Source of the DNA: Variovorax sp. PBL-E5
Lineage (GTDB): Bacteria > Pseudomonadota > Gammaproteobacteria > Burkholderiales > Burkholderiaceae_C
NCBI RefSeq assembly: GCF_901827185.1
Contig: NZ_LR594671.1
Span: forward strand, 1,054,001 to 1,118,000
DNA: 64,000 nucleotides
Reading direction: 5' to 3'
Every line of letters starts with the position of its first letter. Positions within the stretch are counted from its first letter, which is position 1. The notes under the pieces were generated by a model that was not told the DNA's origin, did no database searches, and was given only the letters and a program-made list of their open reading frames with translations. Position numbers and translations under genes: made by a program. Positions 37,868-45,927 of the stretch are shown piece by piece.

Positions 37868-39144
37868 CAGTTTGTCTCCAGCTTGCTTGCATGGGCCTCG
37901 TGGCTGGCCGGGTCGCTGGACGCCGCCATGCCGTAGACGATCTTCTGATCGAGCAGGTCGTCGATCTCCGTCTCGCTGAATCCCAGCTCGTCGGACAGGA
38001 TCGAACGGGTGTCCTGCCCCAGGTCAGGACCGCTCTTCACGATGCGTCCCGGCGTGTCCGAAAGGCGCGGCACGATCCCCGGATGCACCAGCTCGCCGAG
38101 TTGAGGATGCGGGACGCGCGTCAGCATGCCGCGTGCGGCGAAATGCGGATCGGCAAAGATATCGGGCATCGTGTAGACACGCGACACGGGCACCTCCGCC
38201 GCCAGGAGCATTCTTTCGATATCGGGTCCGTCGTGCTGTCGTGTCCAGGCGGACACGACCTCGTTGCAATATGGAATATTGTTGCCGCGCGCACGGATGG
38301 AGCACAACAAGGGATCGTCCTTGAGCTCGGGCTGTCCCATCGTGAGAATCAGGCGCTCGAAGGTGGCGTCGCTGTTGGCGGCGATGAGCACATAGCCGCC
38401 GTCCCGCGTCGGGTACAGGCTGTTGGGCGCCATGTTCGGCAGGTTGGGTCCCACGCGCTGAGGGACGTAGCCGGTCGTCTCGAATGCCGGGACGTAGGCC
38501 TCCATCTGCGTGAATGCGGCTTCGTAGAGGGCTGCATCGACGACCTGCCCGCGGCCGGTCTTCTTGCGCGCCAGCAGCGCCGTGACGGCACCGAATGCGG
38601 CAAACACCGCCGTGAGGTAGTCGGTGGCGGCCACCGCCACGCGCGCGGGCGGCCGGTCCGGATCGCCGATGAGGTTGCGAACGCCGGCCATGGCCTCGCA
38701 GATGGCGCCGTAACCGGGCCGTTGGCTGTACGGTCCGGATTGGCCATATCCGGAGATGCGCACCATCACGAGTCCGGGGTTTTCCTTCGAGAGCTCTTCG
38801 TAGCCCAGGCCCAGCCGTTCCATCACGCCGGGCCGGTAGCTGTCGACCAGCAGATCGCATTTCAATGCAAGCTCGCGAACGAGTTGCCGGCCTTTGGGAT
38901 GTTTCAGGTCGACGGAGATCGAACGCTTGTTGCGCAGGATCGTTGCGGCGTACAACGATATGTCGCCGGCATGCTTGCCCATGCTGCGCAGCGGGTCGCC
39001 GCCAGGGGGTTCGACCTTGATCACGTCGGCACCGAAATCCCCCAGCAGCCTGGCGCAGGCGGGGCCGGAGACGGTGGAGCAGAGCTCGAGGACGCGATAG
39101 CCCGACAACGGGCCGCTCTTGTCGGACGGTGCTTGGGTTGTCAT
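37867..39144 (-). CDS. CaiB/BaiF family CoA transferase (class III)
   Basis: Class III CoA transferases move CoA between acids through an aspartyl-CoA thioester. The 425-residue protein has YRVLELCSTVSGPACARLL, GADVIKVEPPGGDPLR, NKRSISVDLKHPKGRQL, the VDSYRPGVMERLGLGYE block and the catalytic-aspartate region AVAATDYLTAVFAAFGAV. The VRISGYGQSGPYSQRPGYG motif is typical. In this operon it is the natural candidate for charging the imported acid before carboxylation. Start overlaps the upstream gene as ATGA. Confidence 0.92.
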   Translation of the reverse strand: MTTQAPSDKSGPLSGYRVLELCSTVSGPACARLLGDFGADVIKVEPPGGDPLRSMGKHAGDISLYAATILRNKRSISVDLKHPKGRQLVRELALKCDLLVDSYRPGVMERLGLGYEELSKENPGLVMVRISGYGQSGPYSQRPGYGAICEAMAGVRNLIGDPDRPPARVAVAATDYLTAVFAAFGAVTALLARKKTGRGQVVDAALYEAAFTQMEAYVPAFETTGYVPQRVGPNLPNMAPNSLYPTRDGGYVLIAANSDATFERLILTMGQPELKDDPLLCSIRARGNNIPYCNEVVSAWTRQHDGPDIERMLLAAEVPVSRVYTMPDIFADPHFAARGMLTRVPHPQLGELVHPGIVPRLSDTPGRIVKSGPDLGQDTRSILSDELGFSETEIDDLLDQKIVYGMAASSDPASHEAHASKLETN

Positions 39145-40199
39145 GAGATTCCTTTCGCCAGCAGGCCGATCTCGCGCACGGTCGAGAGCATCGATTGGTA
39201 TTCCTTCTCGTAGTACTCGGTCGCCTGGGCATGCGGAATGAACAGCGACTTGCTCTGATTGAGTTCGACGAGTCGCTTCCACGCGGTGGTCGCCACCATC
39301 TGGCGACAGACGTTTTCCCAGAAGGCGATCTGTTCCGGGGCAAGACCCTTGGGGCCGACAATTCCCAGCGCCGAATGGAAGCTCGTATCGACGCCGCTTT
39401 CGCGCCAGGTCGGGACGCCTGCGAAGGCGCCGCCCAGGCGAGTGTCCGAACTGACGGCGAGCAATCGGATCCTTCCTGCCTGCATCATGGCCAGCGCGTT
39501 GGGTGTCGTTGCGGCCACCATTTCGAGCTGTCCGCCCACGAGGGCCACGATCGAGTCCATCGACGACCTGAAGGGCGCCACGACCAGTTTGGACACATCG
39601 ACGCCGCCTGCTTTCAGGGCCTTGGCGGTTCCGATGTGGATGTGGTTGCCGATGCTGGTGGCCACCGCCAGGCGTTGGCTGGCGGGATCGGCGCGCAGTG
39701 CAGCCAGGAGCGCCTGCAGATCCTTGAACGGTGAGTCGGCACGCACCGCGAGGATCAGGAATTCTTCCTGCAGCACCGCGATGGTCTGGAGGTCGCGGTG
39801 GGGGAGGATGTCCAGGTTCCCCGTGAGATAGCTGGCGATGTATCCGTGCGTGTTGATCGAAAGATAGTGCGGGTCTCTGGGATGCTGCATCAGCACATCG
39901 AAAGCGATCTTGCCGTTGGCGCCCGGCTTGTTGGACACCAGGAAGGGCTTGCCGGGCGCTGCGCCGCTTTGGTCGTAGTACTGCTTCATCGCGCGGCCGA
40001 CCTGGTCCAGAGCACCGCCGGGGCCCGCAGGCACGACGAACTCCACGCCCGCATCGGGCTTCCAGGGCGCTGCCGCATGGGCCGGCCATTGCAGGGCGCC
40101 CAATGCGGCGACCCCCCATCCACCGAGCGCGCCACAAACGCGCCGGCGGCGCGGGTCGATCGGTGTTGCGGATCCTGCCTTGGCTTCTGAATCTTTCAT
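39141..40199 (-). CDS. Tripartite tricarboxylate transporter binding protein (Bug/TctC family)
   Basis: The 352-residue protein belongs to the Bug family of periplasmic receptors common in Burkholderiales. Its N-terminus carries a twin-arginine-like RRRRVCGALGG, a hydrophobic stretch and AHAAA, so export is likely. Bug hallmarks include VEFVVPAGPGGALDQVGRAM, VSNKPGANGKIAFD and LLAVSSDTRLGGAFAGVPTW. Such proteins bind carboxylic acids, but no TctA/TctB membrane genes are near. Bug proteins without local permeases are common in this order. It probably delivers, or senses, the acid handled by the rest of the operon. Confidence 0.88.
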   Translation of the reverse strand: MKDSEAKAGSATPIDPRRRRVCGALGGWGVAALGALQWPAHAAAPWKPDAGVEFVVPAGPGGALDQVGRAMKQYYDQSGAAPGKPFLVSNKPGANGKIAFDVLMQHPRDPHYLSINTHGYIASYLTGNLDILPHRDLQTIAVLQEEFLILAVRADSPFKDLQALLAALRADPASQRLAVATSIGNHIHIGTAKALKAGGVDVSKLVVAPFRSSMDSIVALVGGQLEMVAATTPNALAMMQAGRIRLLAVSSDTRLGGAFAGVPTWRESGVDTSFHSALGIVGPKGLAPEQIAFWENVCRQMVATTAWKRLVELNQSKSLFIPHAQATEYYEKEYQSMLSTVREIGLLAKGIS

Positions 40200-40246
40200 G
40201 TCTCGCTCCACAGTGAATAAGTTTGAACAACGCGCCGGGTCTGGCA

Positions 40247-41815
40247 TCAAGGACTGACGCCAGCCCGCAATTTCGGTCCGAGCTGGGTGCGCAGCCGACT
40301 TTGCGCGGCGTCGATGAATTGACACAGGTACGGACGCGTTTCCCGCGGGTCGATCAAGTCCTCCACCGCGAATGCCTCGGCCGTGCGGAAAGGAGAAGAC
40401 AAGGCGCGCAATTCGGCTTCGATCTCGGCCTCGCGCGCTGCCGGATCGGGTGCGGCCTCGATCTCGCGCCGGTAGGCCGCCTTCACGCCACCTTCGATGG
40501 GCAAAGAGCCCCAGCTGGCCGAAGGCCATGCGATCTTGAAGTTGAGTCCGGCGCGATCGAACACGCTGCCGCCCGCGACCCCGAAGCACTTGCGCACCAG
40601 CACGGTGTAGATGGGAACCGTGGCCTTTGCCAGTGCATAGCGCTGTTGAATGCCGAAACGCATGATGGCTTCGGACTCGGAGTCGACGCCGATGAGCAGG
40701 CCAGGCACGTCGACAAAGAAGATCAGCGGAATGTTGAAGGAATCGCAGAGGCTGATGAAATGCGTCTGCTTGCGCGCCGTCTTGACATCCACGATGCCGC
40801 CCACCATCGGGTTGTTGGCAACGACGCCGACGACATGGCCATTCATGCGAGCGAGCGAGGTGATGACAGCGCGGCCGAATGTGGGCTGGATCTCGAACGC
40901 CGAGTCCTTGTCCACCACCATGCCGACCAGCTTGCGCATGTTGTAGGCCTGCCGCTCGGACCGCGGCACGATGCTCAGCAGCGCTTCTTCGCATCGATCG
41001 GGCTGGTCCGTGGGCGCGATCGAAGGTGGCAGCTCCCACACGTTCTGCGGCATGTAGGAGAGGAAGGTCCTGATCTGGCGCAGGCAGTCGTCCTCGCTGG
41101 CGGCCGCGTTGTCGATGGTGCCGGCCGTGTCCACGGCGATCTTCGCGCCGCCCAGGTCGTTCTTATGCAGCTTGACGCCGAATGCGCGCTCCACCACCGG
41201 TGGCCCTGCGGCGAAGATCTGGCTGGTGTCCCGCACCATGATCGACCAGTGGGCCATCAATGCGCGTCCTCCCGGACCCCCGGCCACCGACCCCATGATC
41301 GCGCTCACCACGGGAACCTCGCCGAGCAGGGAGGCGGAGCGCTCGAAGCCGTCCATGCCGTAACCCGGCCATACCGAGTAGCCTTTTCGCTTGACGGTGT
41401 TCACGGTACCTCCCGTACCGTCGACCAGGTTGACCAGCGGGATACGGTACTCGTGCGCCAGGTCTTCGACAAAGCCGCCTTGACCTCCTTTGCGGCGGTC
41501 GCTGCCGAAGCCGGTTCCCGCGCGGATGGTGTAGTCCTCGCCGCCGACCGCCACCGGGCGGCCATCGATGGCGCCAAGGCCCATGACATAGGGAGCCGGC
41601 TCGAAACTGGCGAGCGTTCCGTCCGCCGCATAGCTTGCTTTCCCGGCCAGCTTGCCCACTTCGCGGAACGACCTCTTGTCGAGCAGACGTTCGATGCGTT
41701 CGCGAACCGTCAGCTTTCCGGCGGCGTGGTGCTTTTCCACCGCAACGGTACCGCCGCAGTCCTCGGCCATCTGGCGACGGCGGTGGATTTCCTCGACTTC
41801 AGGTCTCCAGGTCAT
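40247..41815 (-). CDS. Acyl-CoA carboxylase carboxyltransferase subunit
   Basis: The 522-residue protein contains both crotonase-fold halves of a propionyl/methylcrotonyl-CoA-type carboxyltransferase. Landmarks are KLTVRERIERLLDKRSF, DYTIRAGTGFGSDRRKGGQ, SVAGGPGGRALMAHW, VGVVANNPMVGGIVDVKTA and IFFVDVPGLLIGVDSES. It would transfer CO2 from carboxybiotin (carrier at 42712) to an acyl-CoA. Substrate choice (acetyl-, propionyl-, branched or aryl acyl-CoA) is not readable. The 48-base gap to the downstream binding-protein gene and the common strand support one operon. Confidence 0.9.
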   Translation of the reverse strand: MTWRPEVEEIHRRRQMAEDCGGTVAVEKHHAAGKLTVRERIERLLDKRSFREVGKLAGKASYAADGTLASFEPAPYVMGLGAIDGRPVAVGGEDYTIRAGTGFGSDRRKGGQGGFVEDLAHEYRIPLVNLVDGTGGTVNTVKRKGYSVWPGYGMDGFERSASLLGEVPVVSAIMGSVAGGPGGRALMAHWSIMVRDTSQIFAAGPPVVERAFGVKLHKNDLGGAKIAVDTAGTIDNAAASEDDCLRQIRTFLSYMPQNVWELPPSIAPTDQPDRCEEALLSIVPRSERQAYNMRKLVGMVVDKDSAFEIQPTFGRAVITSLARMNGHVVGVVANNPMVGGIVDVKTARKQTHFISLCDSFNIPLIFFVDVPGLLIGVDSESEAIMRFGIQQRYALAKATVPIYTVLVRKCFGVAGGSVFDRAGLNFKIAWPSASWGSLPIEGGVKAAYRREIEAAPDPAAREAEIEAELRALSSPFRTAEAFAVEDLIDPRETRPYLCQFIDAAQSRLRTQLGPKLRAGVSP

Positions 41816-41859
41816 TTCTTGATCCTTCCATATCCGACAAAAACGAAACGAGCCGGTCC

Positions 41860-41885
41860 CTGCCGCAACAGGCGTGCTGCGGCAG
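41860..41885 (-). other. Hairpin between the GntR and carboxyltransferase genes
   Basis: Arms CTGCCGCA (41860-41867) and TGCGGCAG (41878-41885) with a 10-base loop form a clear hairpin in the 91-base spacer. On the minus strand it is followed after about 20 bases by the T-rich TTTCGTTTTTG. It could partly terminate after the regulator gene or stabilise the downstream message. Confidence 0.4.
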
Positions 41886-41906
41886 CCGACAGGGTTTCAG
41901 CTGAAT

Positions 41907-42683
41907 TCAGACCACCGGTGCAGGCGAGGCGGCGCGGCGACCGGCCATCGGGCGAGTGCTCAGGATGCTCACGGCTTCGGCGCCCGACTCCTCGACACGT
42001 TGTCGCTGCAATCGCACGAATTTTTCTGTATCGCCCCTGGCCAGGGCGTTGACGGCGCGCCGCCAGATGGCGGCCGATTGAAGGCGGCGTTCGCGACTGG
42101 CCAGGCCCAGCTTGGAATAGCGAAGGGTTTGCAGACTCAATCCCGCCAGCATCCGGGCCAGACGCTGGTTGCCGCACGAACGCACGCTGAAGATCGTGAG
42201 CCTGTAGCCGGTTTCGGCATACTCGCCGCGGTCATCCGGCTTGTTGGCCAGGTATTCGAGTCGGCCGACACCGACCTTGAGCATTTCGAGCAGTCCGGGA
42301 TCGCGGCGCTCCGCGACCTTGCGCGCCACGATCTCGAGCAGGCCTGCCCGGATCTCGAAGATTTCCCGGATCTCGTCCGCCGTCAGTTCGGTGACGATCG
42401 CCCCGCGGCGCGCCAGAACAGTCACCAGCCCCTCGCGCTCCAGGACGCGAATGGCATCGCGCACCGGGCCGCGACTCACCTGGAACTTGGCAGACAGCTC
42501 GGCCTCGATGATGCGAGAGCCCGGCGGAAGGTCCCCGGAAATGATCTGGTCGCCGACGGCCAGTGCGATTTGTTCGGGCACGGTCAGCGTGAGTTGCTCC
42601 GAGTCCGCGAAGAGACGGAATGCCACCGCGCTCTCCCATGTCTTGAAGAATTCTTCCGACTTGTCGATGGCTTCGGGCGTCAT
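41907..42683 (-). CDS. GntR family transcriptional regulator (FCD type)
   Basis: The 258-residue protein has an N-terminal winged helix (QIALAVGDQIISGDLPPGSR, then the recognition helix VSRGPVRDAIRVLEREGLV) and an alpha-helical C-terminal effector domain of the FCD class, with an ARRGAIVTELTADEIREIFEIR linker. FCD regulators commonly sense carboxylates or acyl-CoA compounds and bind a short palindrome. Such a palindrome (GATTGTTAACAATC) lies in the promoter of this operon, so autoregulation with release by the pathway substrate is likely. ATG 42683 is preferred over an in-frame extension into the biotin-carrier gene. Confidence 0.9.
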   Translation of the reverse strand: MTPEAIDKSEEFFKTWESAVAFRLFADSEQLTLTVPEQIALAVGDQIISGDLPPGSRIIEAELSAKFQVSRGPVRDAIRVLEREGLVTVLARRGAIVTELTADEIREIFEIRAGLLEIVARKVAERRDPGLLEMLKVGVGRLEYLANKPDDRGEYAETGYRLTIFSVRSCGNQRLARMLAGLSLQTLRYSKLGLASRERRLQSAAIWRRAVNALARGDTEKFVRLQRQRVEESGAEAVSILSTRPMAGRRAASPAPVV

Positions 42684-42711
42684 GGTCGATCCAGTCTGAT
42701 GGATGTGCTCA

Positions 42712-42939
42712 TCAGTCGCGTTCGATGACGGCGAGCACGGCGCCTTCGGCAACGGCCTGTCCTTCGGATACCAGCAGCTTCCGAATGGTGCCGGCGAAGG
42801 GGGATTCGACAGGGATTTCCATCTTCATCGATTCGATGATGGCGATCGTGTCTCCCTCGGCAAGTCGCTGGCCCTGTGTCGCCAGGACTTTCCATACGGT
42901 CCCCGTGACCTCGCTCAGGACTTCGATTTCTTGGGTCAA
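42712..42939 (-). CDS. Small biotin carboxyl carrier protein (biotin/lipoyl attachment domain)
   Basis: The protein is a single biotinyl domain with the biotinylation motif ESMKMEIPV (Lys39) and the flanking GTVWKVLATQGQ and GTIRKLLVSEGQAV strands. I place the start at a TTG (42939), giving 75 residues, because AAAGGAG lies 6 bases upstream and free-standing carriers of this type normally begin right before the first strand. The upstream in-frame ATG at 42966 (84 residues) has no Shine-Dalgarno and overlaps the predicted -10 hexamer. It is the first gene of the carboxylation operon. Confidence 0.85.
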   Translation of the reverse strand: MTQEIEVLSEVTGTVWKVLATQGQRLAEGDTIAIIESMKMEIPVESPFAGTIRKLLVSEGQAVAEGAVLAVIERD

Positions 42940-42964
42940 TGACGGCTCCTTTGAGATAGCCGTC

Positions 42965-42993
42965 ATTGTGATTGTTAACAATCTTTGTGTCAA
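42965..42993 (-). promoter_or_regulatory. Promoter with GntR-type operator in its spacer
   Basis: On the minus strand TTGACA (42993-42988), a perfect -35, is 17 bases from CACAAT (42970-42965). The spacer contains the perfect 14-base palindrome GATTGTTAACAATC (42970-42983), in the style of FCD-GntR operators. Binding there would block RNA polymerase directly. Transcription should begin near 42958, between the ATG at 42966 and the TTG start, which supports the TTG. Confidence 0.72.
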
Positions 42994-43132
42994 TTGAACC
43001 TGCGAAGGCCGAGGACGAGTCGCACTGGTTTTCCGAGCAACCCCGTCGGGGGGCGCAAGGTCATACAAATCGACACACCTCCCGATATGATGCCCCGGGG
43101 TTTTCCCGTGGGACTATCGAGAGGAGTTGTTC

Positions 43133-43474
43133 ATGAACTTTCAACAGGCCATCCAGACCTGCTTCAGCAAGTACGTCGACTTTTCAGGCCGTGCGTCGAG
43201 GCCCGAATATTGGTGGTTCGTGCTGGCCTACGTGGTGCTCGCCATCGTGTCCGGCTTCATTCATCACATCGTCTATGCGCTGGTGATCCTGGCCTTCCTG
43301 CTGCCGATGCTGGCGGCCGGCGCGCGCCGGCTGCACGACATCGGCAAGAGCGGCTGGTGGCTGCTGCTGGGACTGATCCCGCTCGTCGGCCTGGTGCTGC
43401 TCTACTTCATGGTGCAGCCGAGCCAGCCCGAATCGAACGCCTACGGCGCGCCGCCGGTGCCGACGCCGGTCTGA
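43133..43474 (+). CDS. DUF805 inner-membrane protein
   Basis: The 113-residue protein begins MNFQQAIQTCFSKYVDFSGRASRPEYWW, matching the DUF805 signature SGRASRxEYWWF, interrupted here only for length. Three membrane segments follow (AYVVLAIVSGFIHHIVYALV, ILAFLLPMLAAGA and WWLLLGLIPLVGLVLLYFMV), with the conserved RRLHDIGKSGWW loop between them. Function is unknown for the family. GAGGAG lies 7 bases before ATG 43133. It stands alone between a minus-strand operon and the convergent msrA. Confidence 0.92.
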   Translation: MNFQQAIQTCFSKYVDFSGRASRPEYWWFVLAYVVLAIVSGFIHHIVYALVILAFLLPMLAAGARRLHDIGKSGWWLLLGLIPLVGLVLLYFMVQPSQPESNAYGAPPVPTPV

Positions 43475-43504
43475 CGGCCGCGCGGCGCAGACCGCGACGG
43501 TTGC

Positions 43505-44257
43505 TCAGGCGCCTGTGCCCACCAGCACCGGCGTGGCGCGATAGCGGTCCGGGAACACGCGCTTCAGGTTGTCGATCTTCGGCAGATCGTTGATCGCGAT
43601 GTAAGGCTGGTCGGGGTTGTGCGCCAGGTAGTCCTGGTGGTAGCCCTCGGCCGGATAGAAGCCCTTGAGCGTTTCGACCGTGGTCGCGATCGGCTGGCCG
43701 AAGACTCGGGCCTTGTCGAGTTGCGCGATGTAGCTCCTGGCGATGCGCGCCTGATCGGCGTCGGCCGCGAAGATCGTCGAGCGGTATTGCGTGCCGCTGT
43801 CCGGACCCTGCCGGTTGAGTTCGGTCGGGTTGTGGGCGACCGAGAAATAGATCTGCAGCAGGCGGCCGTAGCTGACCTGCGTCGGGTCGTAGGTGATGCG
43901 CACGGACTCGGCATGGCCGGTGCGACCCGAGCCCACCATCTCGTATTTCGCCGTGCTGGCGTCTCCACCCGCGTAGCCGGACACAGCGCTGCTCACGCCC
44001 TTGACGTGCTGGAACACGCCCTGCACGCCCCAGAAGCAGCCACCCGCGATCACGGCGGTCTGCGACTTCGCGCCGGGCGCTGCCGCCAGGTCTTCGACAG
44101 GCGCGGGAATGACCACCGCCGGTTCCGCGGCGAAGGAAGGGATGGCATGCCAGATCGCCGCCGCGCCGAGCAGCGCGAGCGTGGCCAGCATCGGCCGCCG
44201 AGCCAGGGTGGCCAGCTGGCCGACGCGTTGCATGGTGGAGTGTTGCGGGGTGTTCAT
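43505..44257 (-). CDS. msrA: Peptide-methionine (S)-S-oxide reductase MsrA, exported form
   Basis: MsrA reduces methionine S-sulphoxide in proteins. The 250-residue chain has a membrane-spanning signal or anchor (ATLALLGAAAIWHAIPSFA), so it should act in the periplasm. The catalytic cysteine is Cys74 in AGGCFWGVQ, followed by GYAGGDASTAKYEMVGSGRTGHAE and YHQDYLAHNPDQPY; no other cysteine follows, so it likely needs an outside thiol reductant. The adjacent DipZ/TlpA-like protein could supply electrons; the two genes overlap as ATGA. This is unlike the cytosolic MsrA of E. coli. Confidence 0.93.
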   Translation of the reverse strand: MNTPQHSTMQRVGQLATLARRPMLATLALLGAAAIWHAIPSFAAEPAVVIPAPVEDLAAAPGAKSQTAVIAGGCFWGVQGVFQHVKGVSSAVSGYAGGDASTAKYEMVGSGRTGHAESVRITYDPTQVSYGRLLQIYFSVAHNPTELNRQGPDSGTQYRSTIFAADADQARIARSYIAQLDKARVFGQPIATTVETLKGFYPAEGYHQDYLAHNPDQPYIAINDLPKIDNLKRVFPDRYRATPVLVGTGA

Positions 44258-45552
44258 ACGGGTTTTGCGTCCTTGTGTGCTTCTTCGAGGAGTTGCTGGA
44301 TGACCTGCTCCGACTTCTGGTATTCGCCTTCGCCGAAGTGATGAAAACGGATCCGGCCCTTGGCGTCGATGAAGTAGTGTGCCGGCCAGTAGTTGTTGTT
44401 GAAGGCGCGCCAGATGGTGAAGTTGTTGTCGATCGCCACCGGGAACTGCACGTCGAGATCGCTGACCGCGCGCTTCACATTGTTGATGTTTTTCTCGTAC
44501 GCGAACTCCGGCGCATGCACGCCGACCACGACGAGCCCCTGGTCTTTGTATTTGCGATTCCATTCGCGAACATGCGGCAATGCGTTCAGGCAGTTGACGC
44601 ACGAGAAGGTCCAGAAGTCGACCAGCACCACCTTGCCACGCAGCGCTTGGGCGCTGAGCGGCGGCGAGTTGAGCCACTCGACGGCGCCCTCGAGCGGCGG
44701 CATCGTTCCTTCCGCCGGAAGCGGCGCGAGCGTTGTGTTGAACCGGCTCGCCTGCACCTTCATGAAACCGCCAGGTGCCGGCGGTTCCCGGAACGCTGCG
44801 GCCGACGCGCGCTCGGCTGGCTGCGGGCGCAGGCGCTCGAGCAGGCGCTTTTCGAGCGACGTTCCGCCGCCATCGGCCGAAAGCCGTGCGAGTGCACCGG
44901 TGTCGAGGCCGAGTGCGACGGCCGCCACACCTGCCAGCACGGCGACGCCCAGACCCCGGCGAAGCCATTCGCCGATGCCCAGCGAGCGCTTCATCGCGGC
45001 GAAGACGCGCCCGCCGAGCAGCAGCGCGAGGGCCAGCGAAGTGACGGCGCCGGCCGCATAGGTCAGCAGCAGCGAGGTCCGCACGCCGGGGCCTTCCAGT
45101 GCGGCGCCGGTCAGGATCAGTCCCAGCACCGGTCCGGCGCAGGGCGCCCACAGAAGACCGGTCGCAACGCCGAGCAAAAGAGAGGGGAGGACCGTATGCC
45201 CGGTCGATGCCGAGCGTCGGCTGGCCGTGTTGGAAAGCCGCGCACCAAGACTCACCAGCGGCGCCGTCAGGCGCTGCGCCAGGCGAGGCGCGATCAGCGC
45301 GACGCCCATGGCCGCCAGCAGTGCGATCGCCGCCATGCGGCCGTACCCGTTGGCCTCGACGGCCCAGTTCCCGGCGACGGCGGCGAGCGTGCCGACGCCC
45401 GCGAAGCTGAGTGCCATGCCCGCCAGCAGCGGCAGCCCGCTGCGGACGAAGGGTTCGCCGACGCGCGCGAACACGAAAGGAAGGACGGGCAGGATGCAGG
45501 GCGCAACGATCGTCAGCGCTCCGGCCAGATACGACAGGATGAAAAAGATCAT
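44254..45552 (-). CDS. DipZ-like protein: CcdA membrane domain fused to a thioredoxin-like domain
   Basis: The 432-residue protein starts with a CcdA-type electron-transfer domain with paired cysteine motifs (TIVAPCILPVLPF and LLWAPCAGPVLGL) in about six to seven spans. A linker leads to a periplasmic TlpA-like thioredoxin domain with the active site FWTFSCVNCLNALPHV. It would carry reducing power from cytosolic thioredoxin across the membrane to periplasmic thiols. Overlap with msrA suggests that exported MsrA is its client. GGAGGACTCTC directly precedes the ATG, and the MxKDx gene ends 32 bases upstream. Confidence 0.92.
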   Translation of the reverse strand: MIFFILSYLAGALTIVAPCILPVLPFVFARVGEPFVRSGLPLLAGMALSFAGVGTLAAVAGNWAVEANGYGRMAAIALLAAMGVALIAPRLAQRLTAPLVSLGARLSNTASRRSASTGHTVLPSLLLGVATGLLWAPCAGPVLGLILTGAALEGPGVRTSLLLTYAAGAVTSLALALLLGGRVFAAMKRSLGIGEWLRRGLGVAVLAGVAAVALGLDTGALARLSADGGGTSLEKRLLERLRPQPAERASAAAFREPPAPGGFMKVQASRFNTTLAPLPAEGTMPPLEGAVEWLNSPPLSAQALRGKVVLVDFWTFSCVNCLNALPHVREWNRKYKDQGLVVVGVHAPEFAYEKNINNVKRAVSDLDVQFPVAIDNNFTIWRAFNNNYWPAHYFIDAKGRIRFHHFGEGEYQKSEQVIQQLLEEAHKDAKPV

Positions 45553-45584
45553 GAGAGTCCTCCGACGGAGCCCGTCGACGACGG

Positions 45585-45842
45585 CTACTTCTTCATCTCG
45601 TCCTTGCCCATCGAGTCCTTCGACATGCTGTCTTTCGACATCGAGTCCTTGGCCATCGAGTCTTTCTTCATCATGCTGTTCTTGGCCATCGAGTCCTTCG
45701 CCATGGAATTCTTCTTCATGCCGTCCTTGCTCATTGAGTCCTTGGCCATGCCGTCGTCCTTCTTCATTTCGTCCGCGGCGAAGGCCGAGACGGAGCCGAT
45801 GGCCATGCAGGCGGCCAGCAGGGTTGCGGTGAGCTTGTTCAT
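45585..45842 (-). CDS. Periplasmic pentapeptide MxKDx repeat protein, methionine-rich
   Basis: The 85-residue product has a signal peptide (MNKLTATLLAACMAIGSVSA, cut near AFA) and a mature part of 63 residues made almost wholly of five-residue units such as MAKDS and MSKDS. I count 13 methionines in the mature part and no cysteine. This fits the MxKDx pentapeptide family, whose function is unknown. Lying 32 bases upstream of the DipZ-like gene and msrA, it may be a methionine reservoir that soaks up oxidants and is recycled by MsrA. Low-complexity coding DNA here could vary in repeat number between strains. Confidence 0.88.
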   Translation of the reverse strand: MNKLTATLLAACMAIGSVSAFAADEMKKDDGMAKDSMSKDGMKKNSMAKDSMAKNSMMKKDSMAKDSMSKDSMSKDSMGKDEMKK

Positions 45843-45927
45843 TTCAGTGTCCTCAAAGAGTCTTGATTTCAAATGGCCCGTTCGGGAGAACACGGCCGCG
45901 AGCGTCAACGGCGCCGAGTCGTTCGAC

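Noticed and set aside
45585..45780. Repetitive DNA in the MxKDx gene as a possible satellite or assembly artefact
   Set aside because: The repeat stays in frame, follows a good signal peptide and matches a known protein family, so it is coding.
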